Source of the DNA: Sanderia malayensis
Taxonomy: Eukaryota; Cnidaria; Scyphozoa; Semaeostomeae; Pelagiidae
Direction: 5' to 3'
NCBI GenBank assembly: GCA_013076295.1
Contig: RQOL01000481.1
Span: 1 to 64,000 of the forward strand
DNA length: 64,000 nt
Within the stretch, counting starts at the first letter, position 1, and each line of letters starts with the position of its first letter. A program made the translations under genes and the position numbers. The notes beneath the pieces were generated by a model. That model was not told the DNA's origin. It made no database searches and saw only the letters and a list, made by a program, of their open reading frames with translations. This document shows positions 35,201 through 47,100 of this stretch, one piece after another.

Positions 35201-38200
35201 CTTATCGACGAATAGTGATAACCAACATACCTTTGTGATGGTTAATACAACGTCTGTTGAAGTGATGAATGGTCCCATTTCACCCGTGATCTTGTAGCCG
35301 ACTACTTCAGGTACTAACATGCTGATTGCTTGGCCTAACATCACTGCCTCAGCTTCAATACCACCGACACCTGCAACAAACACGATTAAGAAAACTCACT
35401 ATTTAATTATCCTCTTTTTTAAATAATGCTCTCTATTAAGCCATCCTCTTCATCAAACCATCCTCTCTGTTAAACCATCCTCTCTATTAAACCATTCTCT
35501 CTATTAAGCTATCCTCTCTATTAAACCATTCTTTCTATTAAAGCATCCTTTCTATTAAACCATCCTCTCTATTAAGCCATCCTCTCTATTAAGCCATCCT
35601 CTCTATTAAACCATCCTCTCTATTAAACCATCCTCTCTATTAAACCATCCTCTCTATTAAACCATCCTCTCTATTAAACCATCCTCTCTATTAAACCATC
35701 CTCTCTATTAAACCATCCTCTCTATTAAACCATCCTCTCTATTAAACCATCCTCTCTATTAAACCATCCTCTCTATTAAGCCATCCTCTCTATTAAACCA
35801 TCCTCTCTATTAAACCATCCTCTCTATTAAACCATCCTCTCTATTAAGCCATCCTCTCTATTAAGCCATCCTCTCTATTAAACCATCCTCTCTATTAAGC
35901 CATCCTCTCTATTAAACCATCCTCTCTATTAAACCATCCTCTCTTTTAAACCATCCTCTCTATTAAACCATCCTCTCTATTAAACCATCCTCTCTATCAA
36001 ACCATCCTCTCTATTAAACCATCCTCTCTATTAAACAATCCTCTCTATTAAACCATTCTCTCTATTAAACCATCTTCTCCATAAGACTATCCTCTCTATT
36101 AAACCATCCTCTCTATTAAACCACCCTCTCTATTAAACCATCCTCTCTATTAAACCACCCTCTCTATTAAACCATCCTCTCTATTAAACCATTCTCTCTA
36201 TTAAGCCATCCTCTCTATTAAACCATTCTTTCTGTTAAACCATCCTCTCTATTAAACCATCCCCTCTATTAAGCCATCCTCTCTATTAAACCACCCTCTC
36301 TATTAAACCATCTTCTCTATTAAACCATCTTCTCCATAAGACTATCCTCTCTATTAAACCACCCTCTCTATTAAACCATCTTCTCCATAAGACTATCCTC
36401 TCTATTAAACCATCCTCTCTATTAAACCATCTTCTCCATAAGACTATCCTCTCTATTAAACCATCCTCTCTATTAAACCATCCTCTCTATTAAACCACCC
36501 TCTCTATTAAACCATCCTCTCTATTAAACCATCCTCTCTATTAAACCACCCTCTCTATTAAACCACCCTCTCTATTAAACCATCCTCTCTATTAAACCAT
36601 CCTCATCAAGCCATCTTCTCTATTAAACCATTCTCTCTATTAAACCATCCTCTCTATTAAACCATTCTTTCTGTTAAACCATCCTCTCTATTAAACCATC
36701 CCCTCTATTAAGCCATCCTCTCTATTAAACCATCCTCTTCGTCAAACTATCCTCTCTAACCACCCTTTTTTTAATCACCTAATTAATACAAACAAGAAAC
36801 AATCAAAATATTTTCTCACCCCAGCCGAGAACCCCAAGTCCATTGATCATTGTCGTATGCGAATCTGTCCCAACTAGACTGTCCGGGTACAACACTGAAT
36901 CTGCATTGAACACAACTCTCGCCAGATATTCTAGGTTCACCTGTGACAGACAAAATCAACATTACACTTCATTTGGACTCCCTATGGCATAGCAATAGGA
37001 ATACAGTCACACATAAACAAAAACAACGGCAACAGCACAATTCCCAACTTGTTATTGTTAACGGCAACAAAATTTTCCCTCGTAATTGTTATTGCTCCAT
37101 CGCTATTCCTTAATTTCATCATCCCTCAGTATTCTATTCTTATAAAAATTGTAAAAAGTGTGTATTATTCAATTGAAGATCAACTGTAAACACAATAAAA
37201 TAATAATAATAATAATAAAATGATATTGGAGGACTTGTAGAGTTATGAAAATTAACAATTTATTTCTGTGTAATTTCATACCCTCGTCCTTTCCAAGCCC
37301 TCCACCTTCTTTCCTCGAAAAGAAGTAACACAAATAGGACGGATTGAAAAATGTCTTCAATCCATACAAAACTACAAGCTTTAACAATGGAGAGTGCCAA
37401 ATTTTAATTCGATTTTGGTAGCTTTTAAGCTTTATGAATCGTTAGCTTGCTTGTATTTAATGAATCCATTTTTAACATTGATTAGAAGTGTTAGAGTGCT
37501 TGGAAAGTTAAAATGTGATGGTCTTATATCTTAAAATTCACGTGGAATCTCAATATAACCGACCCCTTTTATGTAGCAAGTTTCCCTGGAGTGATCAAAC
37601 TAAACATCTGACCCCTTGTTATAGTGCTTCATTGTATACAATTTACCCTCATATAACAAACTTCCTGTATATAGCAAACCAAACATTTGGTCTCTTGTTT
37701 GAACTGCTTCATAGTTATAAACAATAAAAGATGTAACTAACTCCTGGTATCACTTTAGTTCCCTTTGGGGTTGACAATTATATTCAGATTCCAGTGTGCA
37801 TAATCAAAACTAAAAAACCTTTAAAGTGCCCCTACGGCTTTTTTTTTTATTAGCTAAAAGTATAGAATCGAATGCGCTGATTCTGATACCGTTTATATTT
37901 TTTTGATCTGATGAGTAGATGTTGAGTTACGAGAGATTGCGTTCACACTTTCGTGTCTCACTTTTAGGACTGGGTCGATCCCACTATGACATCATAGTGG
38001 GAACCCTGTAGTCAGTGGCGGCGGGCGTAGGCCTACATTGAGTATAATAGATAATGTTGTTTGCGCTTTGTCTTGTCTCGTTATGTGTATTCTGTATTCG
38101 TGGGTATTTGTGCAATTTTGGTGATCAGAATTGAATAGAAAGTTTCCATAAATTAAACATTCTTAGTCGGATAGTAGTTCATGACAGTAGGGATTGCAGT

Positions 38201-41200
38201 GCCGAGGAATGCGAAGATGGCGAAGGGATAGGATAGATTGTGTAGACCGATGATAGTGATACCGATGAGGGAGAACCTGATGCATTTGATCCTATTTGGC
38301 TGAGAACTCTTTCGCTGAAAGCTATGAAAGAAATGTGAGCGAGAAAAGAAATGTTGACAGAGAACTTTCTGGGCAATTAACTGGATCTGAACTATCATGT
38401 TTCTGTTGTGTATCTGATGAAGTAAAAGTGTATCAAAATTCTATACGTAATATGATTTAGGCCATGGCCATATCCATCCGTGTCGGTCAACCTTTGTGGT
38501 TGAAGAAACTTGAAACGATTCGATTTTCATTAGATACAGCAAGTGTAGAAAATGTGCAACACAATTCCTTATTACTAAACATGAATTTCATTACTGCACC
38601 AAAATTGATGGTTGCATGTTAGCATTTTCTAACTGCGAAGTTTAGAATTTCGTCCGTCGTTGCGAATTGATGAAATCTATCCATTTCCTTCTCGTTATAG
38701 CTTCAGGGCGATCGGCCTGATAAAGCTGAATCCTGTGAAGCTCTACAAATCTTGATTTATCCAGTGTATTTAAGCACATTGATATGGCATATTTACCCAG
38801 TCAGTTTCTCATATAAATCTAACAATTTTCAGGTCCTGTCAATTATCTGTGATCATGTTTTTGATCCTATTGATTGAATTTTTGAAATGAAATCCCGTAC
38901 TGTTTTAACATTGCACGGCCTACGCCCGCCGCCACTGAGCACACTGAGCAGCCACTACATGGGAATTTTATAATTCCTCCCCACAGCTGCAAACTCATCG
39001 CAAGCCTTTCAAACTCAAATGCCATAATGCGCCGACCTGTTTCTAATCATCAAAGTCAAAAAAACAAAAATCGAGTCCATAGTATGAGAGAAAATCGACG
39101 TCAGATTTGTTGCTTCAGTACGGAAAGAAATGGGGCTCCCACTATGATGTCATAGTGGGATCGACCCAGTCCTAAAAGTGAGACAAGGAAAATGGCGAAA
39201 ATGACGAAACATCGACACTTCCACACGTTATAACTCGTGAACTACGCGTCTGATTTAAAAATTATTTTCAGATCTGAAGTCAGTGTACCGAGTTTTATTG
39301 AATTCACAAATAAAAAAAAAAGCCGTAGGGGCACTTTAATACGTGCTAAAAGAATTAATTAATCCAACCAACACATAAACTCTGAATAAAAATAAAAACT
39401 CTACATTTGCATACCTGGTGAACTATGCCTGAACCAGGAGGAATAATCTGAAGGTTCTTGAAAGCTTTCGATCCCCACTTGAAAAAGAAACAAAAGCCAA
39501 GGTATTAAGAATAAAACAGATCAGAGTAAACTCAATCGTAAAAGAACATTTGAGTAATTGGGAATTCTAACCTTGAGAAATTCAAATCTTTCCTTGTTTC
39601 TTTCAAATTCCAGGTTCTGATTCTTTTGCAATGCTTCAGGACTGCAAAAATTTGTTAAAATAAATATTATACAAAAAAATTAAGAAAATAAAAAGATATG
39701 ATGTTGGCATAAAATTGATATTAATATTACTCCAATCAAGGATGGCTTAATAGAGAAGATGGTTTGATAGAGAGGATGGTTTAATAAAGAGGATAGTTTA
39801 ATAGAGAGGATGGTTTAATAAAGAGGATAGTTTAATAGAGAGGATGGTTTAATAAAGAGGATAGTTTAATAGAGAAGATGGTTTAATAAAGAGGATAGTT
39901 TAATAGAGAAGATGGTTTGATAGAGAGGATGGTTTAATAAAGAGGATAGTTCAATAGAGAGGATGGATTAATAAAGAGGATAGTTTAATAGAGAGGATGG
40001 TTCAATAGAGAGGATGGTTTAATAGAGAGGATGGTTTAACAGAGAGGATGGTTTAATAAAAAGGATGGTTTAATACAGAAGATGGTTTAGTAGAGAGGAT
40101 GTTTAATAGAGAAGATGGTTTAATGGAAAAGAAGTTCAAAAAGATCAACCTTCAACAAACCTTCTAGAAAAATCAGCTTGTACGGAGTGATCAATTACAA
40201 GATCAGCCGGTGAAACAGGGTTGATTTTCGATGGATCTCCACCCAGTCGTTTCACCGCATCTCTCATGGCAGCAAAATCCACAACTGCTGGAACACCACT
40301 AAAAATGGAAAAATAAAGAAAATCAATCCTTGTGCTATGATTTGACATTTAATCCAGTGATAAACAATACGAAATGATATATTTCCATGAGGTAAAGTGT
40401 CTGATTATATTGTCTCATACTGTCACCCCTGGAGGCCCACTTAGTCCATTGATAAACAATGCAAAATTATATATTTCCAGGATGTAAAGTGTCTGACTAT
40501 ATTGTCTCATACTGTCACCCCTGGAGGCCCATTTAGTCTGATGAAACATACACTAAACTTGATATTTCCAGAGCGAAAAATGTCTCGTATACATCAAAAT
40601 CTTATATTAATGATGTTTAGTTTGCCACATACAGGAAAACTTAGTGTTCTATGATTCTATGTTTTCAGATGAAGTAGAACATCTTACGTGAAATCTTGAA
40701 GAATTGTTCTTGCCGGCCTAAATGGAAACTCCACAGCTTTGCTTTGAGTTTCGCTCCAATTCAAAACAGTTTCAACATCCTTTTCACAAACTTGAAATCC
40801 GTCACAGTTTCTCACAGCCGACTCGAGCAAAACCCTCAATGAAAATGGCAATTTCTCTACAAAATAAAAAAATCACACCCTTTTAAAGTTACACCTGGAT
40901 TTGTTCCAGCTTGTTTCAACTTGAGGCAGCAATTATTTGAATATAAAGCTGGGACTAAAACGAAAAGACACTTTACAAAGGACACTTTGAAACTCAGGCT
41001 GATACTTGACAGACAAATAACAGATAAAACAATCTTTGATCAGTACAGGACTTTAAAATAGCGTTGAAAACCGGAAATATAGCGAAACATAATAACTACT
41101 AAAGCTTTTCGTCTAACACTCATCAGAGTAGTACGTCAGAAAGAGAGCGAAAATAAAAACCTAACGAATAAATAACAGATACAATAACAAATAACCCACA

Positions 41201-42238
41201 CAACAAACAAAACAAACAAAAGAGCACACATAAAACGTTGAACTGAAAGTAGAAAGCTTTAAAAAGCTTTAAAAGTTGTAATGAATCCTTTCCAACATGA
41301 CTGAGATAATGAACCCACTACTATCCTAACATATATCACCACCGATTGTAAAACTGTAGAATAAATAATAAGAAAACAAGGAAGGATTGAGGTTAAAGGG
41401 TTAGGGGGCAATTGGGTAAGCTTACCATATCTATCATCATTGAGCTTTGTAAGATCAAAATATTTGAACTCTTGGTCATTGCATTGCAATGATGAAATGC
41501 ACTGAGAATAAGGATGATCTAAATGAACAAAAAATGTTATTATTTTTAATTGTGTCTTAAATATCACTAACATAATAAAAAGTGGCAACCATGCATGGAG
41601 CAATGAATATAGCACACGCAAAGCTATATAATTTAAGCAGTCGACAGTTGACAAATGCACACGTATGCATGCTCTATCTTTACAAAGTATGGGCCCCTAT
41701 CCTAAGACTGAGCAAAGGTGGAGCATTATAGCGCAAAAATCACGTTTAGATTTAATGGAAATCAAATTCTAAAGCAAACAGAATACATTTCTTAAGATCC
41801 TTGCAGTATTCACTTTAAAATGAATCCAATATAAAGACGAATAAATCTACATTGGACCTTGACCCTACCCTCGTGCGAACTTTATTGTCATAAACACGAT
41901 ATATTTTAATGTTGTAAGTTTCCACGAATCCATCAAACATTTGGATAGCTCTAATAAGTCTCTAAACGTTCTAACATTATAAGTAGATAGGAAGCAATTG
42001 GCGAAACAAATGAGTTCACTAAATTTATTAAATTCGTGTTGGTAAAAATCATCATGCCTTACAACGCCTATGGCCTAAAGTTTGACTCTTAGAAGTTTGG
42101 CTAAGTCCTAAATCAAAGATTTTGCAGCAAAATTCCTCAATGATAACCGAGGAAATTAGCTTCGAAGTTGAAATGTCTAAAGGCAAGCACTGAAATGGAT
42201 TCAATTTGAAGCATCTTACCTTTTTGTGAAGAGTCCAT
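26237..42238 (-). CDS. ACO1: Cytosolic aconitase / iron regulatory protein 1, 21 exons, complete
   Basis: Interconverts citrate and isocitrate using a [4Fe-4S] cluster; in animals the cluster-free form can bind iron-responsive elements in mRNA (family knowledge). Exons in transcript order: 42238-42220, 41518-41426, 40856-40688, 40298-40161, 39641-39572, 39477-39415, 36940-36820, 35370-35231, 34653-34482, 34225-34125, 33745-33538, 33386-33182, 31857-31773, 31341-31185, 30992-30928, 30661-30497, 30062-29920, 29138-28991, 27665-27543, 27077-26892, 26353-26237. They sum to 2,688 nt, a frame of 895 codons plus stop with no lesion. Cluster cysteines are C442 ([10 protein letters not shown]), C508 and C511 ([11 protein letters not shown]). 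Other landmarks are [53 protein letters not shown] and [18 protein letters not shown]. The start MDSSQKDHPY has no mitochondrial presequence, and the length matches IRP1 (about 890), not mitochondrial aconitase (about 780). The last exon ends [12 protein letters not shown]. Confidence 0.96.
26605..26880 (+). repeat. Family B tandem repeat, about 3 units
   Basis: Diverged 92-bp units between aconitase exons 20 and 21, ending just before the exon 20 donor. Confidence 0.8.
27340..27423. repeat. Hairpin with 22-bp arms
   Basis: aatatctctctctgcctttc(aa) at 27340-27361 pairs with 27402-27423 with one mismatch. It lies in the aconitase intron between exons 19 and 20. Confidence 0.65.
28680..28975 (+). 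repeat. Family E repeat with telomere-like CCCTAA, two units
   Basis: Two units of about 140 bp share ctcctccgcatgacctaac, then ccctaaccctaaccctaag, then ccactaagtataacggcac. The CCCTAA runs equal the animal telomere motif, but they are embedded in a longer unit, so this is an interstitial repeat and not a chromosome end. Confidence 0.85.
29393..29860. mobile_element. MITE-like element with AGGGAGCTGTCATAAAGTA ends
   Basis: The ends are perfect 19-bp inverted repeats and both sides are flanked by AATA (29389-29392, 29861-29864). At 468 bp it has no coding capacity. It lies in the aconitase intron between exons 17 and 18. Confidence 0.75.
30100..30420 (+). repeat. Family D tandem repeat, about 3 units of 115 bp
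   Basis: Units carry aaagatagagcaagcata, atcaactatcaactgcttag and tgctatattcaatgctcca. Solo or partial copies lie at 2215-2345, about 34740-34765 and 41605-41715. Confidence 0.85.
30697..30905 (-). repeat. Family A minisatellite, reverse orientation
   Basis: About 12 units of agaggatggtttaatag in the intron between aconitase exons 15 and 16. Confidence 0.85.
31688..31757 (+). repeat. Family B module, solo copy
   Basis: From gtttacccctggaatgtcc to ataatttcagggggttgt; the ends are inverted copies. It touches the donor side of aconitase exon 13. Confidence 0.6.
31880..32190 (+). repeat. Family B tandem repeat, about 3 units
   Basis: Units with tttccaggaggtaaagtgtc and gtccatttagtccattgata, in the aconitase intron between exons 12 and 13. 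Confidence 0.85.
32206..32635. mobile_element. Foldback element with ACTTTATACGGCCGC ends
   Basis: Left end actttatacggccgcgttta, right end the inverse of actttttacggccgcatttt. Two further copies of tatacggccg occur inside (near 32262 inverted and 32371 direct), so the element looks like nested or duplicated palindromes. It lies in the aconitase intron between exons 12 and 13. Confidence 0.65.
33101..33168 (+). repeat. Family B module, solo copy
   Basis: From ttgccccctgaaatatcc to ctattcccgggggtagcg, about 10 bp downstream of aconitase exon 12 on the gene strand. Confidence 0.5.
33405..33530 (-). repeat. Family C repeat, about 1.5 units
   Basis: Reverse-orientation units with catagtatacaattcacc and ctaaacatctggtccctt, between aconitase exons 11 and 12. 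Confidence 0.75.
33893..33995 (+). repeat. Family E repeat with telomere-like CCCTAA, one unit
   Basis: Contains ctcctccgcatgacctaac, a short CCCTAA run and ccactacgtataacggcac, matching 28680-28975. Confidence 0.8.
35405..36770 (+). repeat. Family A minisatellite, longest array (about 1.35 kb)
   Basis: About 80 units of cctctctattaaaccat, the most homogeneous block being 35560-36060, with higher-order variants such as cttctccataagactat repeated in the second half. It fills most of the aconitase intron between exons 7 and 8. Confidence 0.95.
37550..37725 (-). repeat. Family C repeat, about 2 units
   Basis: Diverged reverse units with ctaaacatctgaccccttg and caatttaccctcatataac, between aconitase exons 6 and 7. 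Confidence 0.65.
37821..39339. mobile_element. TTAA-flanked foldback element, 1.5 kb
   Basis: Starts ttaaagtgcccctacggc and ends with its inverse; TTAA at both borders fits a piggyBac-type duplication. Inside, ctcacttttaggactgggtc through tcatagtgggaa (about 37968-38012) is inverted at about 39136-39182, and gtggcggcgggcgtaggcc (about 38016) is inverted at about 38920. No transposase: the largest frame, 81 codons on the minus strand at 38153-38398, has no recognisable motif. It lies in the aconitase intron between exons 6 and 7. Confidence 0.75.
39735..40135 (-). repeat. Family A minisatellite, reverse orientation
   Basis: About 23 units, many in an alternating pair pattern (gaggatggtttaataaa then gaggatagtttaataga). 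It ends about 25 bp from the donor of aconitase exon 4. Confidence 0.9.
40340..40590 (+). repeat. Family B tandem repeat, about 2.5 units
   Basis: Units with gtgtctgactatattgtctc and tgtcacccctggaggccca, between aconitase exons 3 and 4. Confidence 0.85.
41605..41715 (-). repeat. Family D repeat, single copy
   Basis: Reverse-orientation copy with gcatgctctatctttacaa and atgaatatagcacacgcaa, in aconitase intron 1. Confidence 0.6.
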
Positions 42239-44161
42239 TTTGGGTATTGGCTTCGCTGATGGTGGTTGAACGTGGCAATGGGCACGCAAGCAAGCAAATC
42301 AAATATTTTTCGCTTTGTTTAGTAATTAGTCTCCTTGTTCCTTCCTTGCCATGCGGTCCGATTGTCTTTGCCTAATTCGCGAGTTCACGCGGGTAACCCG
42401 CGCCGCGCCATCCCTTATGCAAAGCAGCTCTCGCAAAACGAGAAATTATGTACCAACGTACATTCGTTATTAAACTATCCTCATCAATAAACCACCCTCT
42501 CTATTAAACCACTGTCTCTATTAAACCATCCTCTCTATTAAGCCATCCTATTTATCAAACTATCCTCTCTATTAAACTATCCTCTTTATTAAACCGCTGT
42601 CTTTATTAAACCATCCTCTATATTAAACCATTTTCTCTATTAAACCAGCCTCCCTATTAAACCACTATCTTTATTAAACCATCCTCTCTATTAAACCATC
42701 CTCTCTATTAAACCATCCTCTCTATTAAACCATCCTCTCTATTAAGCCATCCTCTCTATCAAACTATCCTCTCTATTAAACCATCCTCTTTATTAAACCG
42801 CTGTCTTTATTAAACCATCCTCTATATTAAATCATTTTCTCTATTAAACCACCCTGCCTATTAAGCCATCCTCTTGATAAAACCATCCTCTCTATTAAAC
42901 CACTCTCTCTATTAAACCATCCACCCTATAAAACCATCCTCTCTATTAAACTATCCTCTCTATTAAACCATCCTCTCTATTAAACCATCCTCTCTAGTAA
43001 ACCATCCTCTCTATTAAACCATCCTCTCTATTAAACCATCCACCCTATAAAACCATCCTCTCTATTAAACCATCCTCTCTAGTAAACCATCCTCTCCATT
43101 AAACCATCCTCTCTATTAACCCGTCTTCTCCATCAGACTATCCTCTCTATTAAACCACTCTCTCTATTAAACCATCCTTTCTAGCCATGCTCTTCGTTAA
43201 TATCTTCAGTACTAAATTTTCTTAACCAGCAATAAAATTAATCTATTTAATTTGCTCACAACGAAAGAATAAACAAATTTTTACTCTTTTAACAACATAA
43301 TAAATATTCTTTGAAAACGAAAACAGCAGCAAAATTAGTAATCGGTCAATAAAATTAAAAAACAATACGAAATTAAAAAATAAATAAATAAATAAACTTG
43401 CATATATGTGTATATAGATAGTTAAAATTTAGAAATATTTCAAATTAGTATTAAATCATTTGTTTTTCACACCCGAGACAATTTTCGGTATTCTTGACTT
43501 TTCTTCGCAATTTTGTTGTTGTAATTTGCAAGTATATTAAGAGGGTATAGATTGTTTTATTATTGGTTGGTTCACATGGAATTTGGAGAAATGAAAATGC
43601 GAGTTCTGTCACTATTTTAACCCCCTGAAAATATATCATTTCGTATTGTTTATGAAAGGAATTATTTAGAAATTTTTCCTTGCTGGAACGGATGAATCAT
43701 TCAAATCAATTTTGAATTTTATTTCCTTCAATAAACGCTTTTTTTAAGGAATCATTTTGCGAGGAACCGGCACAAGCCCAAAATATTTAAAGAGCTTATG
43801 CCATTTAAAGGCAAAATCACAAATTTTCAATGTTAAGTATTGTTATCGTTTCACATAACTGAAAATTAAGAAGCCAGTTTCAGTTACTCGCGGTTAAATT
43901 TTCTCAAACAAAATATATTTCATGCATGCAAATTGTGCAAATGCTTTGCATAATTGCCACAGCACATCATGGTGGATAAGAAGACAGTTAAAAATAAGGA
44001 ACTGTTGAGAAAACTGTGGAACTCTAATTTGACGAAGAGAAGTCAAAGTTCACCGTGAAGAATTAAGAAAGTCTCGGGCAGAAAAGTCATGCAATTCATG
44101 CTCACAACAAATTTCAAACATTTAATTAAGAAATGATAAAATTGTGAATCAGTCCCGTTGG
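42239..44161. other. Spacer between ACO1 and the PDZ gene
   Basis: Holds the presumed aconitase promoter and 5' UTR (minus strand; a GC-rich patch lies near 42375-42405), a long family A array (42465-43195) and AT-rich DNA that should include the PDZ gene's 3' UTR. No other gene is seen. Confidence 0.5.
42465..43195 (+). repeat. Family A minisatellite, upstream of ACO1
   Basis: About 43 degenerate units of cctctctattaaaccat, with a duplicated block around the variants ctttattaaaccgctgtc and catccaccctataaaa. It begins about 230 bp upstream of the aconitase start codon. Confidence 0.9.
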
Positions 44162-47100
44162 TTACAACCCCACGTACGTTGTTGAAGACTGATATGCATT
44201 TCTGTCGACTGAAATTTGTCGTTTGACAAGGAGTAAAATTTCATTTGGGCTTGAACGAAGAATGCTAACAACATCTTTTGAAGACATCTTCTCTACAGAA
44301 ATTCCGTTGACCTGAAAATCAACAAAGATGACTCTTGAATCTATTGTTTTTATTCTAAGGTCTCGACCAATCACAACAAAGTCTATTGTTTTCATAAATT
44401 TTTGGAGCTCGAAACATATTACGTTTATCATCACTATTGACACTTCCAAAATTGCAAGATATATAAACAATAAGTACCTCAAGTAAGAAGTCACCAGCCT
44501 GAAGCTGCCCAGACTCGTCTGCGGAGGAGCCTTTAGCTATCTTTTTGATACGGACAGGTCCTACATTAAAAAAAAGAATTGCAAATTTAAATGCAAGCAT
44601 CTTCTATAAAATGCACGGTCCAATGATAATTGATTTAACCATTTGCTGATTATGTCATTTTGTAAATGTCAATTGAATATACCTTCGCTTGCTCCTCCGT
44701 AGAGGCTCATTCCAAGCCCAACTGGACCTTTGTAAAGAAGAACTTCAAACACGTGGCTGTCTGAAATTGGAAAAAAAGCTTTTGTTTTGATATCTATCAT
44801 TTTGCAAATCAAAGCGGGAAAATATTGCGAAGTTCGTTATATGAGGCTTAATTGTATACTATGAAGCAGTTCAACAAGGGACCAGATGTTTAGTTTGCTA
44901 TATAAAGTGAAGTTCGTTATATGAGGCTTAATTGTATACTATAAAGCAATTCAACAAGGGACCAGATGTTTAGTTTGCTATATACATAAAAATGGGAATC
45001 TACAGTGACGTTTATTATACAAGGGTGAATTGTATACTATGAAGTTTAGTTTAGCTACACGCAAAGAATTTCATCATAATAAAGTGACTACACCAATATT
45101 AATTCATTTTACCTGCAAAGGGTGAAAACCCAGTCGAGCTTTTTCTTGCTGCTGGTTTGGGGGGTGGTGGGGCATTCTGGTACACCCTTCCACTACCATT
45201 CTGCTTCATGCTATCAGCCACGCTCCTGACCTCGTTCTGGTTATAATCGGCCTGTTGTCGATGCTGTTGCATTGCATGCAAAGGAGGCGGCGGATATTGC
45301 TTCATTCGTTGATCTGACCACGTGGGACTGCTGCTGACACCGCTTGAAGTTTGGTTGTTGCTGCTGTTAGAGCCAGCTGATTCGTTGCGTGATACGATCC
45401 GTGTATTTTGCGGAACCGCAGACATGCTCAGAAGGCCTTGATTCTGATGTTTATTCTGGTGAGCCACGCCAGCATTTTGATGAGCCATACCAATGCCGCT
45501 TTGACCGGATGAACGGGATGATGAAATGTTACTCCGTTGTTGTTGTTGCTGTTGTTGCCGTTGCATCTCTGGGAGCCTCACACTCAAAGGCACGTCTTTG
45601 TTTACTGTTGTTCGAACAGGTGGAACAGGCGGATTGCTGGGGCCGACGGCCTGAGCGTTTACAGCAGAGCCGTACAGGCGTCCAGCACTGCGATTTTGCG
45701 CACTGCTATTGACGCCCTGTTGCTTATCGCCGGCACCAATGCTATTGTTGTACAGGCTCTGAGCGAGGCTAGCCGCACCTTGTCCACTACCCACCATCAT
45801 CAATCCACTCTGGGGCTTTATAACATCGGAGTACTGGTTGGGAGACGCGCTGCCGGTTTGTTGTTGAGTGACGATGACGCTCAGTTGCTGTTGTTGTTGT
45901 TGTTGCTGTTGTTGTTGTCGTTGCTGTTGTTGCTGCTGTTGTTGATATTGTTGTTGCTGTTGCTGTTGGTGTTGTTGTTGTTGAGGTTGCATCGATGCTT
46001 TGTGCTGCGTGGCAACAAAGATTGAGTTGTGCAGCGAGGCAAAGTCTTTTGGACGGCCTCGTTCCGGCGCTGCCGCGGCTGTTGTTGTCGTTGATGTAGA
46101 TAAGCGGGCCTGTTCTGTTGCTGAGGTTGCACTGTGAGGAATGTTGGACGCTGCATGCGTTGAATCTGCCCGCTGACCAGTGGCGTACATCGCTGGGGCA
46201 ACGGATGCAGTTGAAGAGCCTTTCAAAGGGAAAGGAAGTGACGTCACAGCCTGGTTTCGATTTTGATTTGTCTGCAGAGCGTACATGCTTCTGGGTTCTG
46301 TTGCCATGGCGAGTGCGGATGCTTTTGGTAGTGCATTCCCGGGTTTGGATGCGGAGGACTGGTAGCTAAGGTTCTGCATCGACTGGCTGCCTATTGTGTT
46401 GACAGAGGGATCCGCGGAAGAAATTCCCGATTTGCTGTAAACAAAATTGAAAACAGTTATTTTCATACAAGTAGAACGATTGTACAACATGCGAAGTCTG
46501 GTAATTCAATGGCTTATTTTTAAAGCTTTGAAGCAATTCAATAAGGGACCAGATGTTTAATTTGCTATATACAGTGAAGCTCGTTATATGAGGGTTAATT
46601 GTATATTGTGAAACAAATCAACAAGTGATCAGATACTTGTTTGTCACATAAGACTGTTCGGTTCTCTTTGGGTGCTCAGGTTACTGCATAAGACAGTCAG
46701 TTAATGGCCCCCCGTGCTGAAAGCCTAGTGTATTCGGTTGTAGAACTAGAAAAAATTGCTTGATTTCCAGGGGGTGTTACAACAACATTACAACTGACCT
46801 TGATTTTGCGTATATACTTGTGCTTGAGCCATACGACTCCATCCGACTCCCGACACCATCCGACACGACTCCATCCATCGTCTGTCTGCCAAATGTTCTT
46901 GGCAGGGTCTGCACATCCTGCCCACCCTGGGCAGCGGTGTATACAGAATTGCTGTTTGTCACGCGCACCTCCTTAAGCAAGCCACCACCGGAGCCTTGTC
47001 TTGGCATGGTTGAAGATGAGGTTGGCAGTAATGCGGTGCCTCGATCTGAAGACAAGCTTCGTTCGAGGGTGAAACTTCGGTTTGCAGTCGAGCCTCGTTC

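Noticed and set aside
35405..36770. Regular short repeats that could be taken for a CRISPR array
   Set aside because: The 17-bp units are contiguous without spacers, recur in many introns in both orientations, and the window is clearly animal nuclear DNA.
26237..42238. Mitochondrial aconitase
   Set aside because: The length (895 aa), the N-terminus without presequence and the matching spacing of the cluster cysteines fit the cytosolic/IRP1 class.
45537..46025. Leu-rich plus-strand frame opposite the polyQ exon
   Set aside because: It is the antisense of the CAG repeats in the PDZ gene's large exon.
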